Positions 47,831 through 59,859 of a DNA stretch of 64,000 bases are shown here, piece by piece (the first letter of the stretch is position 1; every line of letters begins with the position of its first letter). The notes below the pieces were generated by a model that did no database searches, was not told the origin of the DNA, and saw only the letters and a list, made by a program, of their open reading frames with translations. The DNA is from Eunapius fragilis (Eukaryota > Porifera > Demospongiae > Spongillida > Spongillidae), in NCBI GenBank assembly GCA_963681505.1, contig OY811972.1:7828720-7892719 (forward strand), read 5' to 3'. A program made the translations under genes and the position numbers.

Positions 47831-48789
47831 AGCAGCCTGAAACGAATGATAAACCTTAATAATTGAAGAACATTATTGCTAATTGCTGCATACAAATTCA
47901 TGTATGATAATAGCAGATAATAGCTGATAATAGCTGGTGGTGTTCAGTGTTCAATTAATGTCATGTAATACCCTGCATGTTGAGGAAAACAAAAAGGAAG
48001 AAAATTCCCTGCCTGTGAAATTATTAAACTGTCTTCACCATTTTACATGCACAGGGTGGTGTATTATGCTGTGCAGGCTGTGTTCACAAAATTGTGGGGC
48101 ACGACAATTATGAGGTCTAAATGTACATATGCCCACTCCAATTATCCTATGCACACCTAACATGTACCATATAATCAGCTCTGTTTGCAAATTACATCCT
48201 ACAGTGTACGAGTATTCAGCTGCATTCAAATAATTACACAAATTGTTTTATTGGGCTTTTCATGTATTTGGTACTTTCAAAATCACGGAACAAAGTAAAA
48301 CTATGTGATCATCTCTGTAAAAACAAAAACGGTTTTACCGGGATGATCTAAGATACAAGTGCCTCAACGGTGTCAATTAACATGTAATTGTTGTGCCTAC
48401 TTACATGTGTCATGATGTTTTGGAACTAATATGATAACAGTATAAATGGGAGAGAAAAATAGTACAGGACTTTCTGCTGAGCTTGGTAATGATAATAAAT
48501 GAAGTTCAACAGTGTGAAAACCAATCCATGCATGGGGCAGGTGGTCACTATGGTACCCAATTTTTGACTGTAAGGTCACATCAATTATTATGTATCTTTA
48601 GTGTAGTAGTTTGCAGGTTAGAGTAATATTATTGTACATGTATTGTAATTTTTAAAAATAAACTACTATAGCCGAAGTGTGCGTAGATGATGTCCTTTTA
48701 TTACGAAATAACCATTATTACATGTACAAGTACACATATACACCACTTGAAAAAGATACATGTACAAAAATCAAAGTTAAACTCCACCC

Positions 48790-48946
48790 TCAGATCTGAA
48801 AAAGCCTGAACGTGAATGTAAAGCTCTCGAGCATTTGCTCTCACCAGTGTTAGATTGGGACGTTGGTAGATGGTAGTGATGGCCTTGGATTTGCTACACT
48901 GCAACTGGATGGCCAGACGGAATGCCAGCCGAGAAATAACCATCAA
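48790..48946 (-). pseudogene. Fragment of non-LTR retrotransposon, C-terminal end
   Basis: SRLAFRLAIQLQCSKSKAIT and NLTLVRANARELYIH match the end of the 50.2 kb frame (NLTLVRANARALLLR). It is on the opposite strand and isolated. Confidence 0.65.
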
Positions 48947-49342
48947 TTTATAAAATCACAGGATAATAAAAAATTGTGACAACCAGCCCTGGTCTCCCCT
49001 ACAGTGTACTGTATGGTCACCAATTATAAATGAAAGGTTATTCACTAATTGTGTACTGTGGTCATCACTTGTGTAAAGTGTGTGTTCACCAATTGTAGAA
49101 TAGGCTGAGCCCACAATTAATGAGCCACTCTCGAACAATTGTGTACAATTTATTACACTAGGTTGAACAATTGCATTTATTACACAACCTAATAATACAA
49201 AATTAGTGAACATAGTCTACATACATTGTATACTGCCCACAGTGTGTGAATAATTTACTAACACAGTGTAATAATTAATACATGTACCTGTATACAACTG
49301 AAATATATCACCAATTAATGCAAATGTGATTACCTTTTTAAA

Positions 49343-49672
49343 TATACAGGGTGATTGAAAAGTCAAGTAAAAGTCTTCGAATTGGTATAAGTCCCGGAAC
49401 AATGAAAAATTTTGCAGTATAAACCAAAAAAGTAAAATGACCAGCATAAAGTTATTTATGAGTAGTTATTATAAATTATTGCTCAGTTTACAATGCTTTG
49501 ATCAACATTCAACACCACCCTACTGGGTGGTGTTGAATGTTGATCAAAGAACTGAGCAATAATTTTTAATAATTACTCATTGATTTATTTTAAACAGCAA
49601 AATTTTTCATTGTTCAGTTCTGGAGTTATACCAATTCAAAGATTTTGCACGACTTTTCAATTACCCTGTATA
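49343..49672. mobile_element. Palindromic MITE, about 330 bp
   Basis: Begins TATACAGGGTGATTGAAAAG and ends with its inverse (CTTTTCAATTACCCTGTATA). The arms are imperfect inverted repeats along almost the whole length and meet in a perfect 21 bp stem with a 4-base loop (49500-49545). TA at both ends fits a Tc1/mariner-related foldback element. No coding capacity. Confidence 0.88.
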
Positions 49673-50239
49673 ATTTGTTTTATAACCTTAAAAATAAAAA
49701 AATAGAAGTACCACTTACATGTACACTGTAATTGTGTCTCATGATGATTATAAATAGATCGGTATTTTTTATAAGCATATACTACTGTAGCTGAGTTCTA
49801 GAGTGGATTACACATTTGTGTAATTAACAGTATCCAATATCCAAGGTTTGCAGGCTAGTTAAATGTTACTTTATCCATGCATGTGTTGTATTAAAGTTTA
49901 CAAAATAAAGATGAACAATTTTATTCTAAAATCTATCCTCATCCCAGCAAGGGTTTATTCCTAAGATCCAACAGAAACTAATAATATAGTGGATAATACA
50001 AATGTAAGAAACTGCAATAACAGGTGAACATCAACAATGAGTCCTTATGGCTGAACAGGATGAGAGACACTGTGCACACTCTATAAATACACTGATCCAT
50101 GATAGAAGCCAGTACGCTTATCTGTTATCTCATGTGATGTCATTGTAGACCACAAAAAGTATGAAAGAGCAAGTGACTCACAATGCTGAACACATGTCTT
50201 GTTGATTGCAAACATTCATAGCTAGTTGCCAGCAATGTT

Positions 50240-51394
50240 TTGTATTGTTCCACTTCTTTAGATACTGTGGGTGTATATCATGCCTTTGATGAGCAGGTTA
50301 GGTGCACCTTCACAGAGTGCCAAGCTATTGACACTACTGACAATTCTTGGATGCAGGCCCAGTTGAGCTTAAGCAGAGGTGGCCTGGGGCTTCGTTCACT
50401 AGCTCATCACTCTAATGCAGCCTTTATCGCCTCCATCAGTACTGCAGGCCTTGCCACACCATCAGATAATTTCCTGGCTGATGCGGTCAATTCCTACAAT
50501 AGGTGTGTTCCCCCTGAGAGTGCAATTAATATCAACAGTCTTGCATCTTCTCCTTGCCGACAACACACTCTATCAGCTGCATTAGAAAACATTCAATTTA
50601 ACTCTCTTCTATCCCAGAGCTCTGTGGCTGACAAGGCTCGTCTCCTGTCTATCTCCTCTCCCCATGCCTCTGCTTGGCTCTCTGTAGTACCATCTCCAGG
50701 CCTGGGTCTAAGCTTAGACCCCAACGAGCACCAAATGGCCATCAAGTGGTGGCTGGGGCTAAACACCTCACCTGGCTCACCTCCCTGTGCATTGTGTCCA
50801 GAACATCCCTTGGATCCCCTAGGTCACCATGCAATAACATGTAAGAGAGGTGGTGATGCTGTATCCAGGCACAACAAGCTCAGGGATGTAGTGCTTCAAA
50901 CCTGCCATCATGCCTGCATCAGCGCCAAGGCAGAGGCCGGTAGTGGACTAGGACATGAGCTTCGGAACACACGCCCTGCTGACATCCTAGCTTCCAATTG
51001 GCTCTGTGGCAAGCCTGCTGCCTTTGACCTTACTGTGGTGTCTCCGCTTAACCCTACTCTTATCTCTGAAGCGGGTCGCACAGCAGGGTCAGCAGCGGTT
51101 GCTGCTGAGCTAAGGAAGCACTCTGCCAATGATGCCAAGTGTTCCGAGCTAGGGTGGACATGTATTCCCCTTGTGGCCGAGTCATATGGAGCCTGGGGCA
51201 ACGAAGCGATGCAAGCTTTTTCACGGCTTGCATCATACCTTGCCACAAGGACCAACTCCCCCAAGTCCAAAGTTGTCTGCAGCTTGTATGGCCGCCTTAA
51301 TTTGACTCTTGTGCGAGCCAATGCCCGAGCCCTCCTCTTAAGATGTGGCTGTTCCCTTCAGGAGGGGGATAGTTCCTCATTGTCACTTTTATAG
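50240..51394 (+). CDS. C-terminal part of a non-LTR retrotransposon ORF
   Basis: 384-codon frame. The beginning (SWMQAQLSLSRGGLGLRSLA) fits the region after the RT palm. A Cys-His knuckle (CALC...GHHAITC) is followed by RHNKLRDVV, then RPADILASNW and FDLTVVSP. Knuckle, R-H-N, then a D-bearing motif resembles the C-terminal restriction-like endonuclease of early-branching LINEs; that is inference. The RT itself is missing, so the copy is 5'-truncated. The frame is intact to the stop. Fragments of the family occur at 46.9, 47.3-47.8, 48.8 and 59.05 kb. Confidence 0.75.
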   Translation: MYCSTSLDTVGVYHAFDEQVRCTFTECQAIDTTDNSWMQAQLSLSRGGLGLRSLAHHSNAAFIASISTAGLATPSDNFLADAVNSYNRCVPPESAININSLASSPCRQHTLSAALENIQFNSLLSQSSVADKARLLSISSPHASAWLSVVPSPGLGLSLDPNEHQMAIKWWLGLNTSPGSPPCALCPEHPLDPLGHHAITCKRGGDAVSRHNKLRDVVLQTCHHACISAKAEAGSGLGHELRNTRPADILASNWLCGKPAAFDLTVVSPLNPTLISEAGRTAGSAAVAAELRKHSANDAKCSELGWTCIPLVAESYGAWGNEAMQAFSRLASYLATRTNSPKSKVVCSLYGRLNLTLVRANARALLLRCGCSLQEGDSSSLSLL

Positions 51395-52567
51395 CCAGTG
51401 TGTCTCAGTGTGTCTGGATATGTATGTATGTATTAATAATAGCATTCGTTATTTAGTGCATTTATTCTGATTAGTGTATTCTGCTGCATCTTGTATTCCT
51501 GTTCATGTTTTCTCCATACAAAAAATATATATATATCATTATAATTATTTTAATAAGTTATTAATAAAATAAAAGAATCAAACTATCAATTTTAATGTGT
51601 CAAACAAATATATAATTAAAATATAAAGAAAGTGATCCAGAAGATAAGTACATAAAATTTTATTTACCTTTATAGAAAATAAATTGTAAAACAGTGCACA
51701 TGTACATGTATATACCCTGACCAGCCAATAACATGTGATAACACTGTACACAGCCTAAAAATTGCACACACAATTTTTAAGTGTTCAGAAATAGGCTTAG
51801 CTCATAATTATAGGACCAATCTGCCATAATTGAGTGCAACTAGAACACTGTGTAAAATGTGTTTTCATTTTTTTAGAATTACAGTGTGTGTATGCATATA
51901 CAAGTTTAGTTGTGTGCATAAATTGTTTAATCAGAAATTGAACTATTCAGCCAATGTGTACTGTGGTGTACCGTTGTGTAAGGAGTGTGTTCACAATCTG
52001 AGACAATTGTGTTGAGCAATCGATGAACATTACATCACAAGGATATATCAACTGTGTTTGTTACACAACCTAATTATCATACATTACTGCCCACAGTTTG
52101 TGAATAATTTACTAACACATCTACAGACATTAAAATTTTATTTAGCCAATGTTCACAAACTGTGTGTAGTTCATACATTTGTATGCACATGATTAATTAA
52201 TTAAATCTTGTAATGTTGCTGGAACAAAAATTTAGACAGAGGATGGTATCTTACCCTCAACAGTGGTGAGGGTAAGGTCATGTTCATAAATAGGGTGATG
52301 TGATGACCTTCCACGAATGCACAGGACAGCAGCACGAAGGGAAGCACATGAGAGCGGAGTGCATAGCTCACTACAAGGGAATAAGGTTTGACAATTATTG
52401 CCATGTTGTGTTGATATCATTGGACGTGTTCATCAACTGTAACATGTTATGTGAAAATATATGAATCCAAATAGCAGCCTTTCTATCTAACTCCAAATAT
52501 TATGTGTAAAGGTTCATTATATAAGTTTAATTTGCACAAATATTAAATACGGTGTTGACCTCTTATT

Positions 52568-52632
52568 AGATATACATGTACATGTACATATACATGTACA
52601 TGTACATGTACATATACATGTACATGTACACT
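52568..52632. repeat. TACATG short tandem repeat
   Basis: TACATGTACATGTACATATA and similar units run for about 65 bp. The 8-mer TACATGTA is self-complementary and unusually common throughout the window. Confidence 0.9.
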
Positions 52633-53881
52633 TATACAAAATTACTGGGGCAGTGTTCACCATTTGCGATAAACAATTCTTAAAGGCCCATCCATTATGA
52701 ATGTAAATTTAATATGTCAATGCTAAGCCATTATTAGTTCACTAATTACTGTGTGTAAAATTATAAAGACCATTTTCACCAGTTTACCAGTTGTGCACAA
52801 GTACATGTACCTGTGTATAATCGTAAGGTTTAGCTCACATTGGCTTGTGTCCATGCAGACAAAACTAAACCAGGGCATTAAATTCATACATACCACTGTG
52901 TGCTGCTAAACACCACCCTGGTCAGATGTGTTAATGTCAGTTATGTACATTTGTACAATTATTAAATACTAGACTGCGTTCAACAATTGTCTTAAATAAC
53001 TGTGCATGGCGAACCCTAATTAAATTATGTGTTCACCAATAGTGCATTGTACATTACGTGGTTCACTAAGTGTGTTGAATGATTCTTTAGGTTACATGTA
53101 AATCATTGTGTGTGTGCGCGTGTGTGTGTGTTTGTTAATGTCAGTTACATGTATGTACATTTGTACAATTATTAATTTGTACAATTATTAATTATTAGGC
53201 AGTATTCAACAATTGTGTAACATCACTGCAGTCCATGTGTTCACTGATAACATGTGAGTGAGTGTGTTAGGATAAATATATGTTAGGTCGTGTTGTTGTT
53301 AGCCATAATGTGTATGAGTCCACCTCCATAATCTCCACCTATTGATGTGTAATCAGTATGCATTGTATAGAATCGATGGGTATGTTGTACAATATGATGA
53401 TCACCTATTTATTGCCTGTTGTCTATTCAAATCATATTTAATGCACAAAATTAGTTATTCTTGCTACCACATATTTAAACATGCGCATAGTGACTAGCAA
53501 TAATAACTAATTTCGTTCCTTACTGTCAGAAAGTTCATTTCATTGAGCATAATTAGGTAATTCCATACTGCACAGTACAAATACGTATACAAGTAGAATG
53601 AATAAATGAATAACTACTATATGGAAGCGAGAATAAACACACAATGGTAACAAGTAAATGCTAATAAAAAATCAGACATCAACATGAACAACTGTGAATG
53701 GGATACAGAAATAACTAAAAATAGTTCCATGAGAAATTGGAAGATTGATTATTCCTTAAAACTAATTCAACTGACGGTGGCACATGTTAGTACAATGGAC
53801 AATTATACGTGCATGCATGCAGTATTAAAGCAGAGACAATACAACTAAGGCACCACATATTGTCTAAACCTGTCATCTCAC

Positions 53882-54017
53882 CTGAAAGATGACATCACTA
53901 GGAAGAGGAGTAGAAGTAATCACAATGCCTCTTGAGTTGTTATTAAATCTGCAGGCCACTTGTCCTCCATGTTCAAGTCTGATATTGTCACCATGTGTGG
54001 AGGCAAATGTGACCAAC
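53882..54017 (-). pseudogene. Duplicate of the first NHR exon
   Basis: 136 bp with acceptor TCTTAATAG and donor GTGAGATG both intact. Its translation differs by one residue from the exon at 7725-7860 (T for A in ITSTPLP). Confidence 0.8.
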
Positions 54018-54500
54018 CTATTAAGAGGGAATATTGGAGGGAAGAGAGAGGGGAGGAAATAGAGTGGAGTGTGAAGGATCATGAATACATTTGGTGGTAC
54101 AAATGTTTACTCTTTGTGTTCCACTGGCTGCTTTATCTGTAAACAGACAAATATACATTTCATAAAACATGTACTCCAGACCAAACACATAAAAATCATA
54201 TGCCATGGAAGCATACATCTTCTAATTCAAAAGCAACAACAGTGCTCCTCCCCATACTTGTAGTATCCTGACCTCTTATCAAGATTACCTGTAGCTCCCA
54301 CCACTATTAATATTGTTATGAATTAGCAGCGTGTTGCAACTATTTGATTGTCTGTGTACATACATGTACATGTACTGTATGTACACGTATTGTGCAGGGT
54401 GGTCCATTAGACCTTTTGTGTTGCCTTGGTGACCTACATGCATACTACAGTGACTATTAACTCATCCCCAGACCACACACAACCCTCGCACGCTACTCAC

Positions 54501-54542
54501 CTCTGAAGGCTTCAGGTTATTCTGTTCAGTTAGGCCATCATC
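54501..54542 (-). pseudogene. Duplicate of the linker exon, acceptor intact
   Basis: 42 bp, acceptor CTACTTCAG and donor GTGAGTAG, encoding DDGLTEQNNLKPSE. This copy shows what the damaged acceptor at 8358 used to be. Confidence 0.7.
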
Positions 54543-54847
54543 CTGAAGTAGTACATGGGAATATGTACATCATTGATGGTATGGGGTGTTTAGGTCTACA
54601 GTAAGTAAACATTGTTTAATGTTGGTGGGAGTGCTACCCTCAGGAAGGTAATAGCTCTGCCTGTTGATGAGCTCAAAAGGCTTGGCTAAGTATACAACCC
54701 CCTCCCCAGCTATACAGCCTATTCAGCCTCTCAACTACAACAACCAAATAAGTTTTCTTTAGGGGTTTGGTCCCAGGCCTTACCTATTTAAGAGATGTCT
54801 GGGAAGGGTGACTCACTCAGTCATCAGCCATTGCAGCTACAAAGTCA

Positions 54848-55324
54848 ATGAATCGTAGAAACCTAGAAAAGCTAACGTGCGAAGTCCTCCGCCTTCGGCT
54901 AGGTGCGGCAAAGCTCGTGACGACGGGAAACAAGGCTGGCCTGGTAGAGTGCCTCTACCAGCACCTTCGCGAAACCTCGAGCGAGCTGGAGCCAGAGTGA
55001 GACAAACCGCCTGACGCTGCATCCAAATCCAGCGAGGAATCTTTTTAAGGAATCCAACAAATCTTCGGATGAGGATGCAACGCCAGAGCCCATCGCTGAA
55101 ACCGAACGTTCTCCTCCTCAGGAACGCTCCCCTTCTCCGAGGTGGAACCCCGACGCCGACGCAAACACAAGGCACACGGACTCAAAAGACGTTGGATCGA
55201 CCAGCTCTTCCTCAAGCGCCTCATTCGACTCTAGCAGCTCTTCCACCTCCTGCAGCTCAGATGCATGGTTCGGATCACCGCAACCACAGGCGCTCTACAA
55301 GACGTCACAGAAAGAGCTGCTCTA
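54848..55324 (+). pseudogene. SAP-domain gag-like fragment of a retroelement
   Basis: MNRRNLEKLTCEVLRLRLGA and then KAGLVECLYQHL is a SAP-type helix-extended loop-helix (L-x-x-L-R-x-R-x-L, G-x-K-x-x-L-x-x-L). After TGA (54998-55000) and a TAA (55044-55046) an acidic, S-rich linker continues in a shifted frame (SSDEDATPEPIAETERSPP, then an S-tract) to about 55324. SAP plus S/E-rich sequence is seen in ORF1 of DIRS/Ngaro-type elements, so I infer a retroelement 5' fragment. The upstream 250 bp, with TATTTAAG at about 54785, may be its terminal repeat or promoter. Confidence 0.55.
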
Positions 55325-55599
55325 AGCATCACCACCGGCATCACAGCTCCAGCTCATCCGGGTCATCGACGCGGACTCTCCCCTTATCTCTTGCGTGTCC
55401 ACTCCTATATTTAGCACGTGTAAATGTAACAGAACCAAAAGAAGTGCTAAACATAGGATTTTTGTCTCATTACCCTTTTCTCAAAACCTTGTTCCCTTCT
55501 TTTTTACACCACCATTGCCTCCAATTCCTATATCCCACCAACTTTCTCGTTAGAGAATGTTTTTCTTTACTTGTGTAAATTATTGGGCCACTGCTTACT

Positions 55600-58014
55600 G
55601 TGAGCAATTACAAAGTATTGTCATAACGTATGCACATAAATACAAATGGCTCATATGTATTGGTCCATCCTTCCCAAATGAGTACAGTACATGTACTGTA
55701 TGCAATTATTAGGCTGTGTTCACCAATAGTGTATTGCACAATCATTGTGTGCTTCACTTGCACTCAAGTGTGTTGAACAATACTTACATGTTAAGCTAAG
55801 TTCAACAATTTATCACTGCTACATGTCTGTTATGATATACATTATACCTGTACATGTACATATATATATTGGTAAGCACACACTTCACACAATTGCTGAC
55901 CATGGTAAACATTACACAATAGGATTTCAACTGAATTAGCTTACACACACAGTAATACAGTAATAGTAATGTTCACAAATATGATATTAAAATGATGTAC
56001 CTACATGTATATACTGTACGTGTAGTTTGACACAATTTAGTGAACAAATAGTCTCATCATTCAACATGCATTTCTTGGTGAGCGCACACATAAATGTGAG
56101 TGTTCACCAGTTGTCTATGAATTAATTTGGCTCAGTTAATCAATTTTGAGCAATGTCTGTTGAATATTGTATGTACAGCAGATCTGAGTATACCCTTACT
56201 GTGTTCAATAAATAATAATTGTGTAAAGTACGTGTGTTACTGGTCAATGTATTAAACAATATGTCAAATTACATGTGCGCAAGGACAAGACTGGTGTTGT
56301 TCATTTTCACCAATCAGACTATAGTATATGGCAAAGTGGTCTGGTTATTAATAGTGTTCTCTGCTATAAAAGCACAGATGAGAATAAATACATGTCCTGT
56401 GTAGTGCATAATGGAACTTTACCATAAGATTTGGAATTGGATAGAAGATTCATATCTTATCACATTGTTCATCACTTTGCTGTGTGTGACTACAGTGAAA
56501 AAGAAATGAGTCAAAAAAATAATACTGGCTCTAAACAAGATTAAACTTTATCCCAAATACAGCATATAGAAATCATGATTTGAACACTGTATCATAATAA
56601 TTGTACACAACTCCTTTACATACATGTATATATATTATATAATTACATTAATAACAACATTACAGGGAATACAAAAATGAATGTACTATGTAATAATAAT
56701 TAAAATAATATTTTGTTCTTTGCATAGTGTTACTGATGTACATGTACATGTACACCAACACATAAATTTAATTACCCAATCCTACTGTGTTTATCAATTA
56801 TCAGCTATTATTAGACATACACATGTACACTTGTACAATAGTATACAATGTACCAAATTATTAAGCTTATAAATCACTGTGGCCATTTGTGTAAAAAACA
56901 ATTCTTAAAGGCCCATCCATTATCAATGTAAATTATAAAGTACACGTATTATAATGTACATGTGTTTACACAAATACAATGTTGCTTGGGTTCACCACTG
57001 ATTATGCATTGAAAACTATTGGGACAAATTGTGTGAAATTTATCATATATTGAACATACATGTGTCTAAACACATGTATGTTCAATATCTACACAATCTA
57101 CTAAGCGTCCATACAAGTACATGTACATGTACTTGGTGAACACACACAAACACAATTATTGGTGGACTATTGGTGAACACAGCGTAAATATTCAATTTGT
57201 GAGCGTTCACCAATTATGGAACAGGCTGTGCTCACAATTATTGGGTTAATTTGAGATAACTGCAACTAAAGTCTGTGACAGCGTGGAGGAAGTACATTTG
57301 TGGCACAGATAAACCTTTTTCACTATTTAGAGCTGACTATTTTATAATGGTTTATGGTTTTATTTTAGACTTAATTTCGTCATGTTGCAATATAACATAA
57401 GCTACAGTATCTCCTGTACATGCACTAGTGCATGGACCATGATATTTCAGCTTAATTTGACCGTGGACGATGGTTCAATGACTGTGTTAAATCATTGTGT
57501 GTATGTGCGTGTTAAGTCTTCTAAGTACAGCAGTTGTGGACAATTATTATCAGGCTGTTTTGCATGTGTTCATCAATTGTAACAACTATAATGTGCTTGG
57601 GTTCACCAATTAGGGAGACTTCACTGATTGTGTAACATTATTGGGTCAATGTTCACAAAATGTGTGTATGTACATATGTAATTATTAGACTGTGTTCACT
57701 AAAAGTGTACTGTACAATTAAAAATAACTTGTGTGGTTCACCAAGTGTGTTATTGTTCAGTTCCCCAGATGTGGAAAATTATTGCTTATACATGTACATG
57801 GTGTGTTTACAAATTATATGCTATTGGTGAACACACAGTTTACATAATTGTTGACCTCAAGTACAATTTAGTTAACCCAATCGGTTATCAACTGAATATG
57901 CTAAATGGTAAAATGATGAACCTATACATGTACTACAGTTTAGTGAATTCAGCCTCATCATTTAACATACATGTACCTGGTGAACACTCACAAATAGAAC
58001 TTGTGAACTACATG
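55600..58014. repeat. Diffuse TTCACCAATTGTG array, right part
   Basis: Variants at about 55705, 55790, 55865, 56100, 56200, 57170 (inverted), 57205, 57560, 57600, 57640, 57690, 57735, 57825 (inverted) and 57975 (inverted), often paired with GTGTGTTC or GTGAACAC. 56885-56935 matches 52660-52715 (AACAATTCTTAAAGGCCCAT), proving larger duplicated units. Short frames here are not genes. Confidence 0.6.
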
Positions 58015-58672
58015 TATTGATTGATTGATTGATTGATTGATTGCAACATATAAACAGACATACATATGCAAAAAGGCAAGTAGTGGCACGATGTGTACGT
58101 GCACTTACAAACTGCCTAAACATGGAAGGGATATAACATACAAAAGGGTGAAAGGTCCCCAGATCTAAGTCGGTATACAAAAAACTGTAATGTTCAATGA
58201 AGTGACAACATCTTGGGGTAAGTGGTTCCATATAGGTATCACACGTTCAGTGAAAAAATGCGCTCGGAATGCATGATGGGGTAAATGTTTGGATTGCAGG
58301 ATACAAGGATGACCTCGGATGGAATACGGCCTAGCCAGTTTGGAAAAAAAACTCTCAAAAGGTAAATCAACCAGGTTATTATAGATCTTGTAGCACATGA
58401 CAAGGTCGTAGAAGACTCTCCTGGACTCTAAGGACTGTAAACCCAGGTTCGCAAGGCGATCATCATAATCCATATGTGGTATACCAGCATGTTTGATAAT
58501 GGCACGAGTGAAAAATCTCTGAACACGTTCAATACATTGAATATCTTTATGGAACCAGGGATTCCAAACTTGGGTATTACTTTCCAGAAGGGGACGAACA
58601 TACACCTTATAAAGACGCACAAGGAGAGACACATCGTTAGAATGAAAGCATTTTAAGAGAAGACAGCTCCTA
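58015..58672 (-). mobile_element. 5'-truncated CR1/L2-type LINE
   Basis: A minus-strand frame (58683-58165) reads LVRLYKVYVRPLLESNTQVW, IQCIERVQRFFTR, then LANLGLQSLESRRVFYDLVM: the RT C-terminal region of Jockey/CR1/L2 LINEs (Y-V-R-P-x-L-E, V-Q-R-x-F-T, R-L-x-x-L-G-L-x-S-L-E-x-R-R). It ends about 120 bp before a TCAA tetranucleotide tail (58015-58043), typical of CR1/L2 3' ends. The 5' end is cut near 58672, where the TTCACCAAT motif of the host array takes over. Confidence 0.85.
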
Positions 58673-59044
58673 TTGGTGAACATGGCCTAAAAATAAATTC
58701 GTTTGCCTATTAAAAATTGCACACACACACAATTTGTAAGTGTTCACCAATTCTTTATGAATTGTAACAAATTATTAATCAATTGTGAGCTATAATTAAG
58801 CCTACACATAAAATATTGTATGTAGACCAGACTTGTGTACAGTTACTGTGTTCAATAATTGTGTACAATACAAGTGCTCTCCAAATTGTGCACATGTGTT
58901 CAACATTACATGCAATTTTTTTCAGACAATAGTCATATATCATGTGTATAGCTGCTAGCTTTGCAACCAAATGGGAGAGTGGTTTTATCAGAACCAGATT
59001 ATCACTTGCATCCTGAATTCTACTGCCTGTGTTTGTGATGATCT

Positions 59045-59170
59045 AGAGGGCAAAGTGGTTTAGGGTTTGATGCTTTGGAATTTGAGGCAGAACAATTGCC
59101 AGGGCAATTTTGGCCAGATGTGTACCACCAACCACCTGTTGTGACTTTTAGTTGTAGTGCTTTTTGTATA
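59045..59170 (+). pseudogene. Short tail fragment related to the 46.9 kb LINE piece
   Basis: GCCAGGGCAATTTTG and TGTTGTGACTTTTAGTTGTA match 47040-47095 with few differences. Too short to define frame. Confidence 0.45.
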
Positions 59171-59789
59171 TAGTCGTGAGTATGCTTCCGTTGCTGTATA
59201 TTATAACTTTGGAATTTGATTATTAAAAAAAAACTAATTATTTGGGTGTGTTCACCAATTGTAATGTATCTCATGAAGGCTGTGCTCAGCTCACCAAGTG
59301 TATAGTATTTGACAACTGTTGTCCCAAATTATGTAAAATAGCATTAACCCTTCACTACAATGTAGGGTCACCAAATCTGAGACACATGTACATGTATGTT
59401 TATCAATTGCACGTAATATTAGTAGGCCAATATTTATCCAACCATTGGATGTGTTATCATTAATATGCTAAATGTAACGATCAGAGCACAAAGGGACGCT
59501 AATCAAAAAACGGACATTTCAACTGATTTTTAACAATTACTAAAACGAGATATTGGGGCTGAATATCTCCATGGATATTAGAGGTAATGATATCTCTTCA
59601 GTGAGGTCAGTAGCTAGGGTCATCGAACGTAGAAGAATTGTTCCAGGTTTAAACTTAATCAATATATATTAAAACAATTATATTTATTTCGTATACCAAA
59701 ATAGGGGGGCCATCTAAGGGAAGGGAGTACCTCTGTTGATATCAGTAGCGGGGGCCAAGCATTTACATCACTGTACAAAGTAAAACCTA

Positions 59790-59858
59790 AATCGTAGAGG
59801 GGGGGGAGGGGGGGGGGGGGGGAAAGCCCCTTCCAGCCACCCCCTAGCTCCGCCACTG
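59790..59858 (-). repeat. G-rich run and hAT-like terminus
   Basis: GGGGGGGAGGGG and a further G run at about 59799-59821, then a sequence whose reverse complement begins CAGTGGCGGAGCTAGGGGG. CAGTG(G) followed by GCGGAGC is a common hAT end. The opposite end was not found. Confidence 0.4.
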
Positions 59859-59859
59859 C

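Larger units (their letters stand above)
48950..53310. repeat. Diffuse array of TTCACCAATTGTG-like motifs, left part
   Basis: The motif and near variants (GTGTTCACCAATTGTAG, TTCACTAATTGTG, CAACAATTGTG, GTTCACAATCTGAG) recur at about 49009, 49028, 49081, 49130, 51950-52030, 52150, 52640, 52735, 52780, 52980, 53030 and 53205, often with GTGTAAAGTGTG or AGGCTGTGCTCAC segments. Spacing is irregular (20-150 bp). It looks like a very old, decayed tandem repeat, interrupted by a MITE and a LINE. Confidence 0.6.
53316..54590 (-). pseudogene. Broken duplicate of the NHR region of the ankyrin gene
   Basis: Matches about 7290-8395: the first 23 bp of the middle NHR exon (53316-53338), then a diverged stretch, then the first NHR exon and the linker exon with introns. 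Homology ends abruptly inside the middle NHR exon on the left and, on the right, at TTGATGGTAT where a SAP-domain element follows. No ankyrin, GTPase or Death part is present, so no full product is possible from this copy. Confidence 0.85.
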
